Assembly: GCA_002840055.1 (NCBI GenBank)
Contig: PGZJ01000006.1
Coordinates: forward strand, 62,001-126,000
Reading direction: 5' to 3'
Origin: Gammaproteobacteria bacterium HGW-Gammaproteobacteria-11
GTDB taxonomy: Bacteria > Pseudomonadota > Gammaproteobacteria > Pseudomonadales > Pseudomonadaceae
DNA: 64,000 nt
In this document: piece by piece, positions 1 to 11,050 of the stretch
Layout of the letters: each line of letters begins with the position of its first letter
How positions within the stretch are numbered: the stretch's first letter is position 1
Made by a program: the position numbers and the translations under genes
The notes under the pieces: model-generated
Database searches by the model: none
The model's input: only the letters and a program-made list of their open reading frames with translations
What the model was told of the DNA's origin: nothing

Positions 1-1030
<1,030 letters not shown>

Positions 1031-1212
1031 TTAGCGTTTCCGCCCAACTTCAGCCGACACATTACTGCCTTGGCTATTTAGTTTTAGCAGCTGGTTGGAT
1101 TGACGCAAGTAGGATTTTGGCACCAGTTTAATAGTTTTTATTAATGATCAGGCTGGGCAGCATCTGGCGCGGCACGGTGGCCGCTTTCAGCTCATGTGTG
1201 GGTACCTGCGTT

Positions 1213-1641
1213 TTAGCTGACCAACCGTTCAAGCGCAGCTCTCGGACCGGCTGGTATGGCGCAGGATTGGTTGCTGCTGCGCTCGACAAAGACATGCACG
1301 AAGCGGCCGAGCGCACAGGCGTCATCTGTGCCTGACTTGAATACGGCCAGTTCATAGTGCACTGAGCTGTTGCCCAGTTTGGTCACGCGCACGCCAATTT
1401 CAATGGTATCGGGGAAGGCAATCGGGGCGAAGTAATCGCAGCCGGAGCTGACCACAAAGGCGATCTGCTCGCCCTGATGAATATCCAGCCCGCCCTGTTC
1501 GATCAACCAGCTGTTCACGGCACTGTCGAAGTAGTTGTAATACACCACGTTGTTCACATGGCCGTAGACGTCATTGTCGTGCCAGCGGGTGGTGATGGGG
1601 TGCAGGTAGGGGTAGGCGCTGCGTTGGGGTTTGTTGCTCAT
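1213..1641 (-). CDS. Acyl-CoA thioesterase, 4-hydroxybenzoyl-CoA thioesterase (hotdog) family
   Basis: MSNKPQ...TRWHDNDVYGHVNNVVYYNYFD motif of hotdog thioesterases; start chosen inside the longer ORF. Confidence 0.85.
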   Translation of the reverse strand: MSNKPQRSAYPYLHPITTRWHDNDVYGHVNNVVYYNYFDSAVNSWLIEQGGLDIHQGEQIAFVVSSGCDYFAPIAFPDTIEIGVRVTKLGNSSVHYELAVFKSGTDDACALGRFVHVFVERSSNQSCAIPAGPRAALERLVS

Positions 1642-1693
1642 GTCAGGGTCTTCTCTCGGGAAACGTGGTTTCACTAATCACGGGGTCGGCATC

Positions 1694-1804
1694 GGCGGCC
1701 TTGGGCGACACCCTCCGTAGACACGCCGTAAACCCATCCCTGGGGGCTCGACTGCGCCCGTCCTGGGCGCAGATGGTCTACTGCGGGTATCGCCCAAGGC
1801 CGCC
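1694..1804. repeat. Structured intergenic repeat with 20-bp terminal inverted repeat and internal hairpins
   Basis: GGCGGCCTTGGGCGACACCC (1694-1713) vs GGGTATCGCCCAAGGCCGCC (1785-1804), 19/20 complementary; inner GTAGAC/GTCTAC; hairpin TGCGCCC-GTCCT-GGGCGCA (1753-1771). Confidence 0.85.
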
Positions 1805-1836
1805 TGACATTGGTGTTGTCTGCGAGACGTTAAAAA

Positions 1837-2997
1837 CTAAAACGCTGCGCGATAAATCGCCAGTGCATCTGCTTCGGTCAGTTCCCTTGGGTTATTGACC
1901 AGCAGGCGTTGTTGCAGCATCGCGTCCTTGGCCAGTTGCGGCAGGCTGTCTTCCGGTACGCCGGCATCGCGCAGGCGTGAGGGCAGGTTGCAGCGTGGGC
2001 TCAGATCGGCGAGGGCGGCGACCAGCTGTTCGGTCAGACTGGCGGCGGTGCCGGGCTTGAGATCGGCGACCAGCAGCGGTGCCAGCTCGGCATACAGATG
2101 CTCGGCAGCGGGCGCGTTGAAACCGATTACCGTGGGCAGTACCAGCGCATTGGACAGACCATGGGGGATATGGAAATGGCCGCCCAGCGGATAAGCCAGG
2201 GCATGGACCGCCGCGACCGGCGCGTTGGCAAAGGCCTGACCGGCCAACAGGGCGCCGAGCAGCATGGCCTGGCGTGCTTCGCGGTTGCTGCCGTTGTGCA
2301 CGGCTTCGTCGAGGTTGGCAGCCAGCAGGCGCAGGGCCTCGCGGGCGAGCATGTCGGACAGCGGGTTTTTCTTGATCTTGCTGGTGTAGGCCTCGATGGC
2401 GTGGACCATGGCATCAATACCGGTGGCGGCGGTGACGGCGGGCGGCAGACCCAGGGTCAGGTCGGCATCCAGCAGCGCCATATCCGGCAGCAGGATGGGG
2501 GAAACCACGCCCATCTTGGTGGTTTCGCCGGTGGTGATAATGGAGATCTGCGTGACTTCCGAGCCGGTACCGGCGGTGGTCGGCACCTGGATCAGCGGCA
2601 GGCGCTGGCCCCTGGCATTGCCGACGCCGTAGATATCCGCCAGCTTTTGTGTGCAATTTTGGTGGGCCAGAAAGGCGACCAGTTTGGCGACGTCCATGGA
2701 GCTGCCGCCACCAAAGCCAACGACAAAGTCGGCCTGCATGGCGCGGCCCTGTTCGACCGCGGCCATGACCACCGCTTCCGGCGGATCAGCCTGCACGGCG
2801 TCGAAGATCTCCACCGCCATCCCGGCCTTGGCAAAGCCCGGCAGGATGTCATTGAGCATACCCAGCTTGGTGATACCGGGGTCGGTGACGATCATCACCC
2901 GGGTGGCACCGCGCTCCTTGCACAGCTCGGCCAGACGCACGGCCGAACCGGATTCGCAAAGGATTTGCGCAGTGGTGGCAAACAGAAAAGGGGACAT
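1837..2997 (-). CDS. Iron-containing alcohol dehydrogenase
   Basis: MSPFLFATTAQILCESG..., GGGSSMDVAK and HGLSNALVLP motifs of group III Fe-ADH. Confidence 0.88.
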   Translation of the reverse strand: MSPFLFATTAQILCESGSAVRLAELCKERGATRVMIVTDPGITKLGMLNDILPGFAKAGMAVEIFDAVQADPPEAVVMAAVEQGRAMQADFVVGFGGGSSMDVAKLVAFLAHQNCTQKLADIYGVGNARGQRLPLIQVPTTAGTGSEVTQISIITTGETTKMGVVSPILLPDMALLDADLTLGLPPAVTAATGIDAMVHAIEAYTSKIKKNPLSDMLAREALRLLAANLDEAVHNGSNREARQAMLLGALLAGQAFANAPVAAVHALAYPLGGHFHIPHGLSNALVLPTVIGFNAPAAEHLYAELAPLLVADLKPGTAASLTEQLVAALADLSPRCNLPSRLRDAGVPEDSLPQLAKDAMLQQRLLVNNPRELTEADALAIYRAAF

Positions 2998-3033
2998 GGG
3001 GACCTCGGTGGCTGAGACAGTTTGGATTACTGT

Positions 3034-3206
3034 ACAAGCTTCAAGCGGCAAGCTACAAGCCGCAAGCAGCAAGTAAAAACCTTTCGCGGCGGGGCCGCCG
3101 CTCCCACCCAGCATGAGTTTCACTTCACTGGTAGGAGCCGCGGCCTCGCGGCGAAGGGGTTGGGCTTGGTTTAAGCTTGCGGCTTGTAGCTTGCCGCTTG
3201 TAGCGG
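3034..3206. repeat. Paired inverted heptad arrays (26-bp perfect inverted repeat) enclosing two inverted REP-like hairpins (REPIN)
   Basis: CAAGCGGCAAGCTACAAGCCGCAAGC at 3042-3067 is the exact reverse complement of 3175-3200; REP-like hairpins at 3081-3107 and 3131-3157. Confidence 0.9.
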
Positions 3207-3217
3207 CTGTGGAACGC

Positions 3218-4372
3218 TCAGAGGAATCCTTCGAGCAGATCATTGAGAAACAGCCGTCCGCGTTCGGTCGGGCGCAGTTGCTGGTCCCAGGGTTCCAGCA
3301 GGCCTTTGCTGACGGCCTGGTTCAATAGCGGGGCAATGCTGTCGAGGGACTGGCCGGTGCGGTCCTGGTAGTGGCTGGCGGGGACGCCGTCTACCAGGCG
3401 CAGGGCGTTCATCAGGAAGTCGAAGGGCAGGTCTTCCGGGCTCAGGTTCTTGCGGCCGGCGCAGTAGGCTTTGGTTGGGTCCAGGTAGTCCTTGGGCAGG
3501 CGGGTTTTCCAGTAGCGTTCGATGCGGCCATCCGGGTAACTGAGCTTGCCGTGGGCACCGGCACCGATGCCGAGAAAGTCGCCGTACTGCCAGTAGTTCA
3601 GGTTATGCCGTGCCTGCCGGTTGGCTTGGGCGTAGGCGGAGACTTCGTATTGGCTCAGCCCGACCTCAGCCAGGCGCGCTTGTCCGGCTTCCTGAATGGC
3701 CCAGAGGGTGTCTTCAATCGGCAGGATTGGCGGCTTGTTGTAGAACACGGTGTTGGGCTCCAGCGTCAACTGGTACCAGGACAGGTGTTCCGGGCCCAGC
3801 TCTATGGCCTGGTTGATGTCCGCCAGGGCGTCATCCAGAGTCTGGTCCGGCAGGCCGTGCATCAGGTCCAGATTGAGGTTGTCGAAGCCGGCCTGTCGCG
3901 CCATGGCCACGGCGGCCAGCGCTTCGCGGTTATCGTGAATCCGTCCCAGTGCCTTGAGGTGTTTGGCATTGAAGCTCTGGATGCCGATCGACAGGCGATT
4001 GATACCGGCGGCGCGGTAGCCGGCAAACTTGGCCTGCTCGAAGGTGCCGGGGTTGGCTTCCAGGGTAATTTCAATATCGCTGGCAAAGTTCAGGCGACTG
4101 GCCATGGCCTCCAGCAGGCGGCCAAGGCTCGCTGCGGAAAACAGACTGGGCGTGCCGCCACCGAAGAAGATCGAGGTCAACTCACGGCCTTGTGCGCCGG
4201 GCAGGTCCTGATCCAGATCGGCGATCAATGCGTCGATGTACTGCGCCTCCGGCAGACCCTGTTCGCTGACATGCGAGTTGAAGTCGCAATAGGGGCACTT
4301 GCGCACGCACCAGGGGATGTGGATGTAGGCCGCCAGGGGCGGCAGACCCTGAAGGGGAGCGTTCTGAGTCAT
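3218..4372 (-). CDS. hemW: Radical SAM heme chaperone HemW
   Basis: IHIPWCVRKCPYCDFNSH, FFGGGTPSL, HGLPDQT. Confidence 0.93.
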   Translation of the reverse strand: MTQNAPLQGLPPLAAYIHIPWCVRKCPYCDFNSHVSEQGLPEAQYIDALIADLDQDLPGAQGRELTSIFFGGGTPSLFSAASLGRLLEAMASRLNFASDIEITLEANPGTFEQAKFAGYRAAGINRLSIGIQSFNAKHLKALGRIHDNREALAAVAMARQAGFDNLNLDLMHGLPDQTLDDALADINQAIELGPEHLSWYQLTLEPNTVFYNKPPILPIEDTLWAIQEAGQARLAEVGLSQYEVSAYAQANRQARHNLNYWQYGDFLGIGAGAHGKLSYPDGRIERYWKTRLPKDYLDPTKAYCAGRKNLSPEDLPFDFLMNALRLVDGVPASHYQDRTGQSLDSIAPLLNQAVSKGLLEPWDQQLRPTERGRLFLNDLLEGFL

Positions 4373-4387
4373 TGAGCAGGCGCCTGC

Positions 4388-4547
4388 TTGAGGCTGAAGG
4401 CTGAACGCTGGAAGGTCGACATAGTGTGCTGGCTCTATCTTGTGTGATGGTCAGGCATGGCAATAACGGGCATGGCTGCAGGCGCGGAGTACCTGTCCTT
4501 CATCGATCGCGCTGAAGCCTGCCGCGTCAAAACTTCCAGCTTTCAGC
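4388..4547. repeat. Paired inverted heptad arrays (degenerate)
   Basis: Left TTGAGGC TGAAGGC TGAACGC TGGAAGG (4388-4415); right ACTTCCA GCTTTCA GC (4532-4547), opposite orientation. Confidence 0.65.
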
Positions 4548-5160
4548 GAGAGGGTTCGATCCCCAGGCGTACGCGCAGTTGCGCCATGGCCTTGGCTCGG
4601 TGGCTGAGGCGGTTCTTTTCTGCCGGGCTGAGTTCGGCGCTGGCGCAGTTGGCTTCCGGGACCCAGAACAGCGGGTCGTAGCCGAAGCCCTGTTCACCAC
4701 GGGGCTCGGTGAGTATGCGGCCGTGCCAGATGCCTTCGCAGATGATCGGCGTGGGGTCTTCGGCGTGCAGCATCAGCACCAGTACCGAGATGAAGCGGGC
4801 ATTGCGCTGTTCCGTTGGCAGGCCATCCAGCGCATCGAGCAACTTGCGGTTGTTGGCCGCATCGCCGCCACTGCCGGCATAGCGTGCCGAGTAGATGCCC
4901 GGCGCGCCGCCGAGGGCATCTACCGCTAGTCCCGAGTCGTCGGCCAGGGCCGGAAGGCCAGAGGCCAGGCAGGCGTGGCGGGCCTTGATAATGGCGTTTT
5001 CGACAAAGCTCAGGCCGTTTTCCACGGCTTCCTCGGCGACAAACTCGGACTGCGGACGAACCTTGACCTGTTCACCGAGCATGGCCTGCAGTTCCCGCAG
5101 CTTGCCGGGATTGCCACTGGCCAGCACCAGTTGCTCGAAGGGCAGGGTGTTACTGGTCAT
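4543..5160 (-). CDS. rdgB: RdgB/HAM1 non-canonical purine NTP pyrophosphatase
   Basis: [37 protein letters not shown]. Confidence 0.94.
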   Translation of the reverse strand: MTSNTLPFEQLVLASGNPGKLRELQAMLGEQVKVRPQSEFVAEEAVENGLSFVENAIIKARHACLASGLPALADDSGLAVDALGGAPGIYSARYAGSGGDAANNRKLLDALDGLPTEQRNARFISVLVLMLHAEDPTPIICEGIWHGRILTEPRGEQGFGYDPLFWVPEANCASAELSPAEKNRLSHRAKAMAQLRVRLGIEPSR

Positions 5161-5593
5161 CGGGAAAGAATTCCTGCTGGAAGCGTACGGTCTGCGGCGC
5201 CGCACTGGCGCTGCGGCGGAACTCCACCTCAAAGCGCAACAGACCGCGTTGGGTGGCGGTGTAATTGGCGACAAAGTACACTGCCTCGCCTTCCTGCACG
5301 CGGATGAAGTCCAGCGGGGTTTTCTGTCCCAGCAGGTTGGTGACGCTGCCGTTGAGCAGGGCATCGACGGCTACCGGACCGTTGTCGGTATCCTGCTGGA
5401 TCGCCAGGTTCAGCACACCATGCCGTGGGCCGCGGATCAGGCCGGTGTTGGCGGCGATATCAGGTTGCAGATAGCTGCTGTTGAAGGTGGTGTGATAGAC
5501 CAGCAGGTCGCCAAAGCGTTGCGGGCTGACTTGCTGGGCCAGTAGCAGCGGGGCGTTCAGCAGCAACAGGGCACAGAGCAGGGCGCGGATCAT
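5150..5593 (-). CDS. DUF4426 domain protein, exported
   Basis: Signal peptide, [16 protein letters not shown]; adjacent to metW as in Pseudomonas. Confidence 0.75.
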   Translation of the reverse strand: MIRALLCALLLLNAPLLLAQQVSPQRFGDLLVYHTTFNSSYLQPDIAANTGLIRGPRHGVLNLAIQQDTDNGPVAVDALLNGSVTNLLGQKTPLDFIRVQEGEAVYFVANYTATQRGLLRFEVEFRRSASAAPQTVRFQQEFFPDDQ

Positions 5594-5602
5594 CTCGAAC
5601 TC

Positions 5603-6193
5603 CTAGCGGGTAACGCGGTAGATGGCAATTTCGCCGAGCAGATTCGGCCACAGCGCGCTCAACCAGCTGCTGCGGTGCGTCTGATCCACCACCAGACGAT
5701 CAAGGATGCGGATCGAGCGCTGTCGGCACAGGTCCTCGAAATCCTTGAAGGTACAGAAATGGATATTCGGCGTGTTATACCAAGTGTAGGGCATGAACTC
5801 CGAGACCGGCATGCGACCCTTTGTACCCAGATATAAACGGCAGCGCCAATGGGCAAAGTTGGGGAAGGTAAGAATCGCCTCGCGGCCGATCCGCAGCATT
5901 TCTTCCAGCACCTTGTCGGGGTAGTGCACGGCCTGCAGGGCCTGGGTCATGAGCACGCTGTCAAAGCTGTTGTCGCCAAAGTTGCTCAGCCCGGTGTCGA
6001 GGTTCTGCTCGAGTACATTGACGCCCTTGTTGATGCAGGCGTTGATCTTCTCTGGGTCGATTTCCAGCCCGTAACCAGTCACCTTGCGGTGGTCGGAGAG
6101 GTAGCGCAGCAGTTCGCCGTCACCACAGCCGAGGTCCAGCAGACGGCTGCCGGGCTTGATCCATTCCTGAATGATGTCCAGATCCGCACGCAT
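5603..6193 (-). CDS. metW: Methionine biosynthesis protein MetW
   Basis: LDLGCGDGELLRYL; adjacent to metX. Confidence 0.93.
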   Translation of the reverse strand: MRADLDIIQEWIKPGSRLLDLGCGDGELLRYLSDHRKVTGYGLEIDPEKINACINKGVNVLEQNLDTGLSNFGDNSFDSVLMTQALQAVHYPDKVLEEMLRIGREAILTFPNFAHWRCRLYLGTKGRMPVSEFMPYTWYNTPNIHFCTFKDFEDLCRQRSIRILDRLVVDQTHRSSWLSALWPNLLGEIAIYRVTR

Positions 6194-6194
6194 G

Positions 6195-7334
6195 TCAGAG
6201 CACCTCGATACGGTTCATGTAGGCCTGAAAGGCCTCGATATAGCGCGGGATGGGCAGCAGGAAGGCATCGTGCCCCTGCGCCGCTTCGATTTCCAGATAG
6301 CTGACCTGCTTGCCCGCCGCCAGCAGCGCATCGACCAGCTCGCGTGAGCGGGCCGGGGAAAAACGCCAGTCGGTGGTAAAGGACATGACCATGCAGCGCG
6401 CCTGCACCGGCGCCAGGCTGGCGGCCAGATTGCCGCCGTGGGCGCCGGCCGGATCAAAGTAGTCCAGCGCCTTGGTCATCAGCAGATAGGTGTTGGCATC
6501 AAAGCGCTCGGAGAATTCCTGGCCCTGATAGCGCAGGTAGCTTTCGACCTGGAACTCGACACTGGTGAAGTCGTAGTTGAGCACGTCGCTGCGCAGTTCG
6601 CGGCCAAACTTCTCGCCCATCGAATCATCCGACAGGTAGGTGATATGCCCGACCATGCGTGCCAGCATCAGGCCGCGCTTGGGAATCACACCAAAGGCGG
6701 CGTAGTCACCGTTGTGAAAGTCCGGATCGGTGATGATCGCCTGACGCGCCACTTCATTGAAGGCAATGTTCTGTGCCGACAGCTTGGGCGCGGTAGCGAT
6801 GGCGACGCAGTTGCGTACCCGCTCGGGGTAGCGGATGGACCACTGCAGCGCCTGCATGCCGCCGAGACTGCCGCCGACCACCGCGGCCCAGCAGTCGATA
6901 CCCAGCACGTCGGCCAGCTGCGCCTGACTGTTGACCCAGTCTTCCACGGTGATCACCGGGAAGCTGGCGCCATAGGGTTTGCCGGTTTCCGGGTTGAGGC
7001 TGGAGGGGCCGGTGGAGCCATGGCAGCCGCCGATGTTGTTCAGGCTGACAACAAAGAAGCGGTTGGTATCAATCGCCTTGCCCGGACCAATGCAGGCATC
7101 CCACCAGCCGGGCTTGCGCTCGTCTTCAGTGTGAAAGCCGGCGGCATGGTGGTGGCCGGACAGCGCGTGGCAGACCAGCACCGCATTGCTGCGCGCAGCA
7201 TTCAGTGCGCCATAGGTTTCGTAGACCAGCTCATAGCTGGGCAGAGCCCTGCCGCAGGCCAGCTGCAGGGGCTCGGAAAAGGTCTGTCGCTGGGGCGTCA
7301 CCAGACCGACGGAATCGGCGGGGAATCTGGACAT
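6195..7334 (-). CDS. metX: Homoserine O-acyltransferase MetX
   Basis: [19 protein letters not shown]. Confidence 0.94.
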   Translation of the reverse strand: MSRFPADSVGLVTPQRQTFSEPLQLACGRALPSYELVYETYGALNAARSNAVLVCHALSGHHHAAGFHTEDERKPGWWDACIGPGKAIDTNRFFVVSLNNIGGCHGSTGPSSLNPETGKPYGASFPVITVEDWVNSQAQLADVLGIDCWAAVVGGSLGGMQALQWSIRYPERVRNCVAIATAPKLSAQNIAFNEVARQAIITDPDFHNGDYAAFGVIPKRGLMLARMVGHITYLSDDSMGEKFGRELRSDVLNYDFTSVEFQVESYLRYQGQEFSERFDANTYLLMTKALDYFDPAGAHGGNLAASLAPVQARCMVMSFTTDWRFSPARSRELVDALLAAGKQVSYLEIEAAQGHDAFLLPIPRYIEAFQAYMNRIEVL

Positions 7335-7432
7335 GCTGAACCTGTTCCTGTGCTAGGTCGGCGAGGTGGCCTTGAGGCGGTGCCGACAATCGAGGCGCCA
7401 GTCTAAAGAGGGTAGCGACCAGAGGCAATATA

Positions 7433-7750
7433 TCAGCCGGGCTGTATACCCAGTTCGGCGGGCAGTTGCTGTGGCCGGGCGACCAAAAGGCGCTTTTGCC
7501 GGCTCAGTTCACCGCTGAGCAGGCTGACCTGGTTTTTCCGGACGCCAAACTGCTCAGCCAGAAAGGCAATCAGCAGCGCATTGGCCTTGCCATCCACCGG
7601 CGGTGCGCTGATACGGATTTTCAGGCGTTCGCCCTGTAGCCCGGCAAAGCCCAGGGTTTTTGCCCCGGGTTGCAGGTGGCAGTCGAGCAGCAGATCCGCA
7701 CCGCGCCAGCTGTAAAAGCGCTGTGCAACTGGCCCGGTTTCAGAGGGCAA
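7433..7750 (-). CDS. DUF167 / YggU family protein
   Basis: LQPGAKTLGFAG...ISAPPVDGKANALLIAFLA. Confidence 0.88.
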   Translation of the reverse strand: MPSETGPVAQRFYSWRGADLLLDCHLQPGAKTLGFAGLQGERLKIRISAPPVDGKANALLIAFLAEQFGVRKNQVSLLSGELSRQKRLLVARPQQLPAELGIQPG

Positions 7751-8330
7751 TGGTCATGCTCTGGTACATGCCCATGGCAATGGCCGCTGGCAGCAGCACA
7801 TAGGTGGTCAGCAAGTGGATGGCAATAAAGGCAAAGATTGGTGACAGATCCAGACCACCGAGGGCCGGGATGATGCGTCGAATCGGTGCCAGTGCCGGTT
7901 CACAGATCTGCTGGATCAGCATGGCGCCCGGTGCGCGGCTGCCCGGTGCGACCCAGGAGAGGATGACGCTGATCAGCAGGGCAAAGAAGTAAATCCGCAG
8001 GAACAGGGCGGCAACGCAAATCACCGCCCAGCCTACAAAGCGCAACAGGTCCGGAAAGGCCGCGCTGCTGATCAGCAGAATGATCGACATCAGCGCCAGT
8101 TGCACCAGCAGGGCCAGCACCAGCGAGGCAAAGTCGATACCGCCGTAGCCGGGAATAAAACGCCGCAGTGGCATCAGCAGCGGTTTGGTGATGCGCACGA
8201 TGAATTGCGAAATGGGGTTGTAGAAGTCGGCCTTGGACAACTGCAGGACAAAGCGCAGCAGCACGGCAATCAGGTACAGGCTGCCCAATGTCTGGATCAC
8301 AAAGATGACGGGCTCGATCAGGCTGTTCAT
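7740..8330 (-). CDS. YggT family membrane protein
   Basis: Duplicated YggT repeats (NPISQFIVRITKPLLMPLRR; CEPALAPIRRIIPALGGLDLSPI). Confidence 0.88.
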   Translation of the reverse strand: MNSLIEPVIFVIQTLGSLYLIAVLLRFVLQLSKADFYNPISQFIVRITKPLLMPLRRFIPGYGGIDFASLVLALLVQLALMSIILLISSAAFPDLLRFVGWAVICVAALFLRIYFFALLISVILSWVAPGSRAPGAMLIQQICEPALAPIRRIIPALGGLDLSPIFAFIAIHLLTTYVLLPAAIAMGMYQSMTIAL

Positions 8331-8339
8331 CGGCTTTCC

Positions 8340-9158
8340 TCAGGCAAGTTCTTGTGACATGGCGGCGGCGCGGTCGGCAGCGGCCTGCATGGCACGGGCT
8401 ACGGCGCCGGGCAGATCATCGCGGACAAAGCTGTTGATCGCCTGCTCGGTGGTACCGCCGGGGGAGCATACGCGGCGTCGCAGTTCAGCGGCGTCAACAT
8501 CACTGTGTACCGCCATATCGGCTGCGCCCAGGGCGGTATACAGGGTCAGGCGTTCGGCGGTTTCCTTCGGCAGGCCCAGTTGCTGACCGGCGGCAATCAT
8601 GGCTTCCATCATCAGAAAGAAATAGGCCGGGCCACTACCGGAGACGGCGGTCACGGCGTCGATCAGTTCCTCGCGCTCCAGCCACAGACTGATGCCAACC
8701 GCGTTGAGGATAGCTTCGCTCTGTTGCCGTTGCGTGTCACTGACCTGGGCGTTGGCATACAGGCCACTGACGCCCTGGCCGCGCAGTGACGGGGTATTGG
8801 GCATACAGCGGACAATCGCGCTGTGCTCGCCCAGCCAGTGTTCAAGGCTGGCGCAACTGATGCCGGCGGCAATCGAGATGATCAACTGGCCGGGCTTGCG
8901 CTCGACGGGCAGGGCGCGGCACACCGTCTGCATGACCTGCGGCTTGACCGCCAGCACCAGGATGTCGCAGTCACGGGCCAGCAGCGCGTTATCGGTGCCG
9001 GTGCGAATGCCGAACTGGCTGCCGAGTTTTTCCGCCTGCTCCGGGCTATGGTCGCTGGCCAGCAGCTGTTCGGCCTTGACGTTGCGTGCCAGCATGCCAC
9101 CAATCAGGCTGGTGGCCATGTTGCCGGCGCCAATGAATCCAATGGTCGGGGCTGTCAT
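8340..9158 (-). CDS. proC: Pyrroline-5-carboxylate reductase
   Basis: MTAPTIGFIGAGNMATSLIGG; VSGSGPAYFFLMMEAM; SPGGTTEQAI. Confidence 0.93.
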   Translation of the reverse strand: MTAPTIGFIGAGNMATSLIGGMLARNVKAEQLLASDHSPEQAEKLGSQFGIRTGTDNALLARDCDILVLAVKPQVMQTVCRALPVERKPGQLIISIAAGISCASLEHWLGEHSAIVRCMPNTPSLRGQGVSGLYANAQVSDTQRQQSEAILNAVGISLWLEREELIDAVTAVSGSGPAYFFLMMEAMIAAGQQLGLPKETAERLTLYTALGAADMAVHSDVDAAELRRRVCSPGGTTEQAINSFVRDDLPGAVARAMQAAADRAAAMSQELA

Positions 9159-9871
9159 TCTTGATCCTTGTTCGGGTTGTGTTGAGCGCTGGGTTGGCTG
9201 TTGCGACGGCCAAACAGGGCGGTGCCGATGCGCACCAGGGTCGCGCCTTCGGCGACTGCCTCGCTGAGGTCGTCGGTCATGCCCATGGACAGCGTATCCA
9301 GTGGCAGCGCCAGTGACTCCAGGCATTCGCGCAGGGCGCGCAGCGGTGCGCGGCGGCTGGCTTCATCCTGGCCGGGGGCGGGAATCGCCATCAGGCCGCG
9401 CAGACGCAGATTCGGCATCCTGGCTACAGCCTCGGCCAGCGCTGGCAGTTGCTCAGGGCTGACGCCGGATTTGCTGTCCTCGCCACTGATATTCACCTGC
9501 AGGCAGATATTCAGCGGCGGCAGGCCAGCCGGACGTTGATCCGACAGGCGCTGGGCAATTTTCAGTCGATCGATGCTGTGTACCCAATCGAAATGCTCGG
9601 CGATCGCCTTGGTCTTGTTGGACTGGATCGGGCCGATGAAGTGCCAGGTCAGATCAAGGTCGCCAAGACTGGCCTGTTTGTCGAGGGCTTCCTGCAGGTA
9701 GTTCTCGCCGACATGGCGTATACCGGCGGCCCAGGCTGCACGAATATCCTCGGCCGGTCGGGTCTTGCTGACGGCGATCAGGGTAACGCTCTCCGGGCTG
9801 CGCCCGGCAGCGTGGGCGCAATGCCGAATACGATCACCAACGTTTGCAATATTCTCTGCTATCGTAGACAT
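9155..9871 (-). CDS. YggS family pyridoxal phosphate homeostasis protein
   Basis: LIAVSKTRPAEDIRAAWAAGIRHVGENYLQEA; MSMGMTDDLSEAVAEGATLVRIG. Confidence 0.92.
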   Translation of the reverse strand: MSTIAENIANVGDRIRHCAHAAGRSPESVTLIAVSKTRPAEDIRAAWAAGIRHVGENYLQEALDKQASLGDLDLTWHFIGPIQSNKTKAIAEHFDWVHSIDRLKIAQRLSDQRPAGLPPLNICLQVNISGEDSKSGVSPEQLPALAEAVARMPNLRLRGLMAIPAPGQDEASRRAPLRALRECLESLALPLDTLSMGMTDDLSEAVAEGATLVRIGTALFGRRNSQPSAQHNPNKDQE

Positions 9872-9947
9872 TACGGACATTACACCTTGCCAATAGAACA
9901 ATCGCTGCTGGCATTCTACATGCTTGCAGGCAGCAATGGGGAACCCT

Positions 9948-10982
9948 ATGGATATTACCGAGCTGTTAGCCTTCAGTGCCAAACAGGGCGCGTCGGACTT
10001 GCACCTTTCGGCCGGACTGCCGCCCATGATCCGCGTGGATGGCGACGTCAGACGCATCAACGTGCCCGCCATGGATCACAAGATGGTCCACGGGCTGATC
10101 TACGACATCATGAACGACAAGCAGCGCAAGGATTTCGAAGAGTTCCTCGAGACTGACTTCTCCTTTGAAGTGCCCGGTGTAGCGCGCTTCCGTGTCAACG
10201 CCTTCAACCAGAATCGTGGCGCCGGTGCGGTATTCCGGACCATTCCGTCCAAGGTGCTGAGCATGGAAGAGCTGGGCATGGGCGATGTGTTCAAGAAAAT
10301 TTCCGATGTGCCGCGCGGTCTGGTGCTGGTCACCGGGCCGACCGGGTCAGGCAAATCCACCACCCTGGCGGCCATGCTCGATTACCTGAACAACACCAAA
10401 TACCAGCACGTGCTGACCATCGAAGACCCGATCGAATTCGTCCATGAATCGAAGAAGTGTCTGGTCAACCAGCGTGAAGTGCACCGCGACACCCTGGGTT
10501 TTGCCGAGGCCCTGCGCTCGGCCCTGCGGGAAGACCCGGACATCATTCTGGTGGGTGAGATGCGTGACCTCGAGACCATCCGCCTGGCCCTGACGGCCGC
10601 GGAAACCGGTCACCTGGTGTTCGGCACCCTGCACACCACCTCGGCGGCCAAGACTATTGACCGTGTGGTCGACGTATTCCCGGCGGAAGAAAAGTCCATG
10701 GTCCGTTCGATGCTGTCGGAATCATTGACCGCGGTAGTGTCGCAGACACTGTTGAAGAAGATCGGTGGCGGCCGGGTGGCAGCCCACGAAATCATGATCG
10801 GTACCCCGGCTATCCGTAACCTGATCCGTGAGGACAAGGTGGCACAGATGTACTCGGCGATTCAGACCGGCGGTAACCTCGGCATGCAGACTCTGGACAT
10901 GTGTCTGAAGAGTCTGGTCGCCAAGGGTCTGGTCACCAAGGAAGCCGCCCGCGAGAAAGCCAAGTCAGCCGACAGCATGTAA
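9948..10982 (+). CDS. pilT: Twitching motility retraction ATPase PilT
   Basis: MDITELLAFSAKQGASDLHLSAG; Walker A GPTGSGKST; AIRNLIREDK. Confidence 0.96.
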   Translation: MDITELLAFSAKQGASDLHLSAGLPPMIRVDGDVRRINVPAMDHKMVHGLIYDIMNDKQRKDFEEFLETDFSFEVPGVARFRVNAFNQNRGAGAVFRTIPSKVLSMEELGMGDVFKKISDVPRGLVLVTGPTGSGKSTTLAAMLDYLNNTKYQHVLTIEDPIEFVHESKKCLVNQREVHRDTLGFAEALRSALREDPDIILVGEMRDLETIRLALTAAETGHLVFGTLHTTSAAKTIDRVVDVFPAEEKSMVRSMLSESLTAVVSQTLLKKIGGGRVAAHEIMIGTPAIRNLIREDKVAQMYSAIQTGGNLGMQTLDMCLKSLVAKGLVTKEAAREKAKSADSM

Positions 10983-11050
10983 AGGCGTACAGTCAGTCAT
11001 TCGGCAGGGCTCAAACAGCGCTGCCATGCAGGTAGAAGAAGAGGCTCAAG

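Noticed and set aside
4457-4560. Small plus-strand ORF start [30 protein letters not shown] in the hemW-rdgB intergene
   Set aside because: No convincing ribosome-binding site, runs into antisense rdgB, and lies inside a heptad-repeat element.
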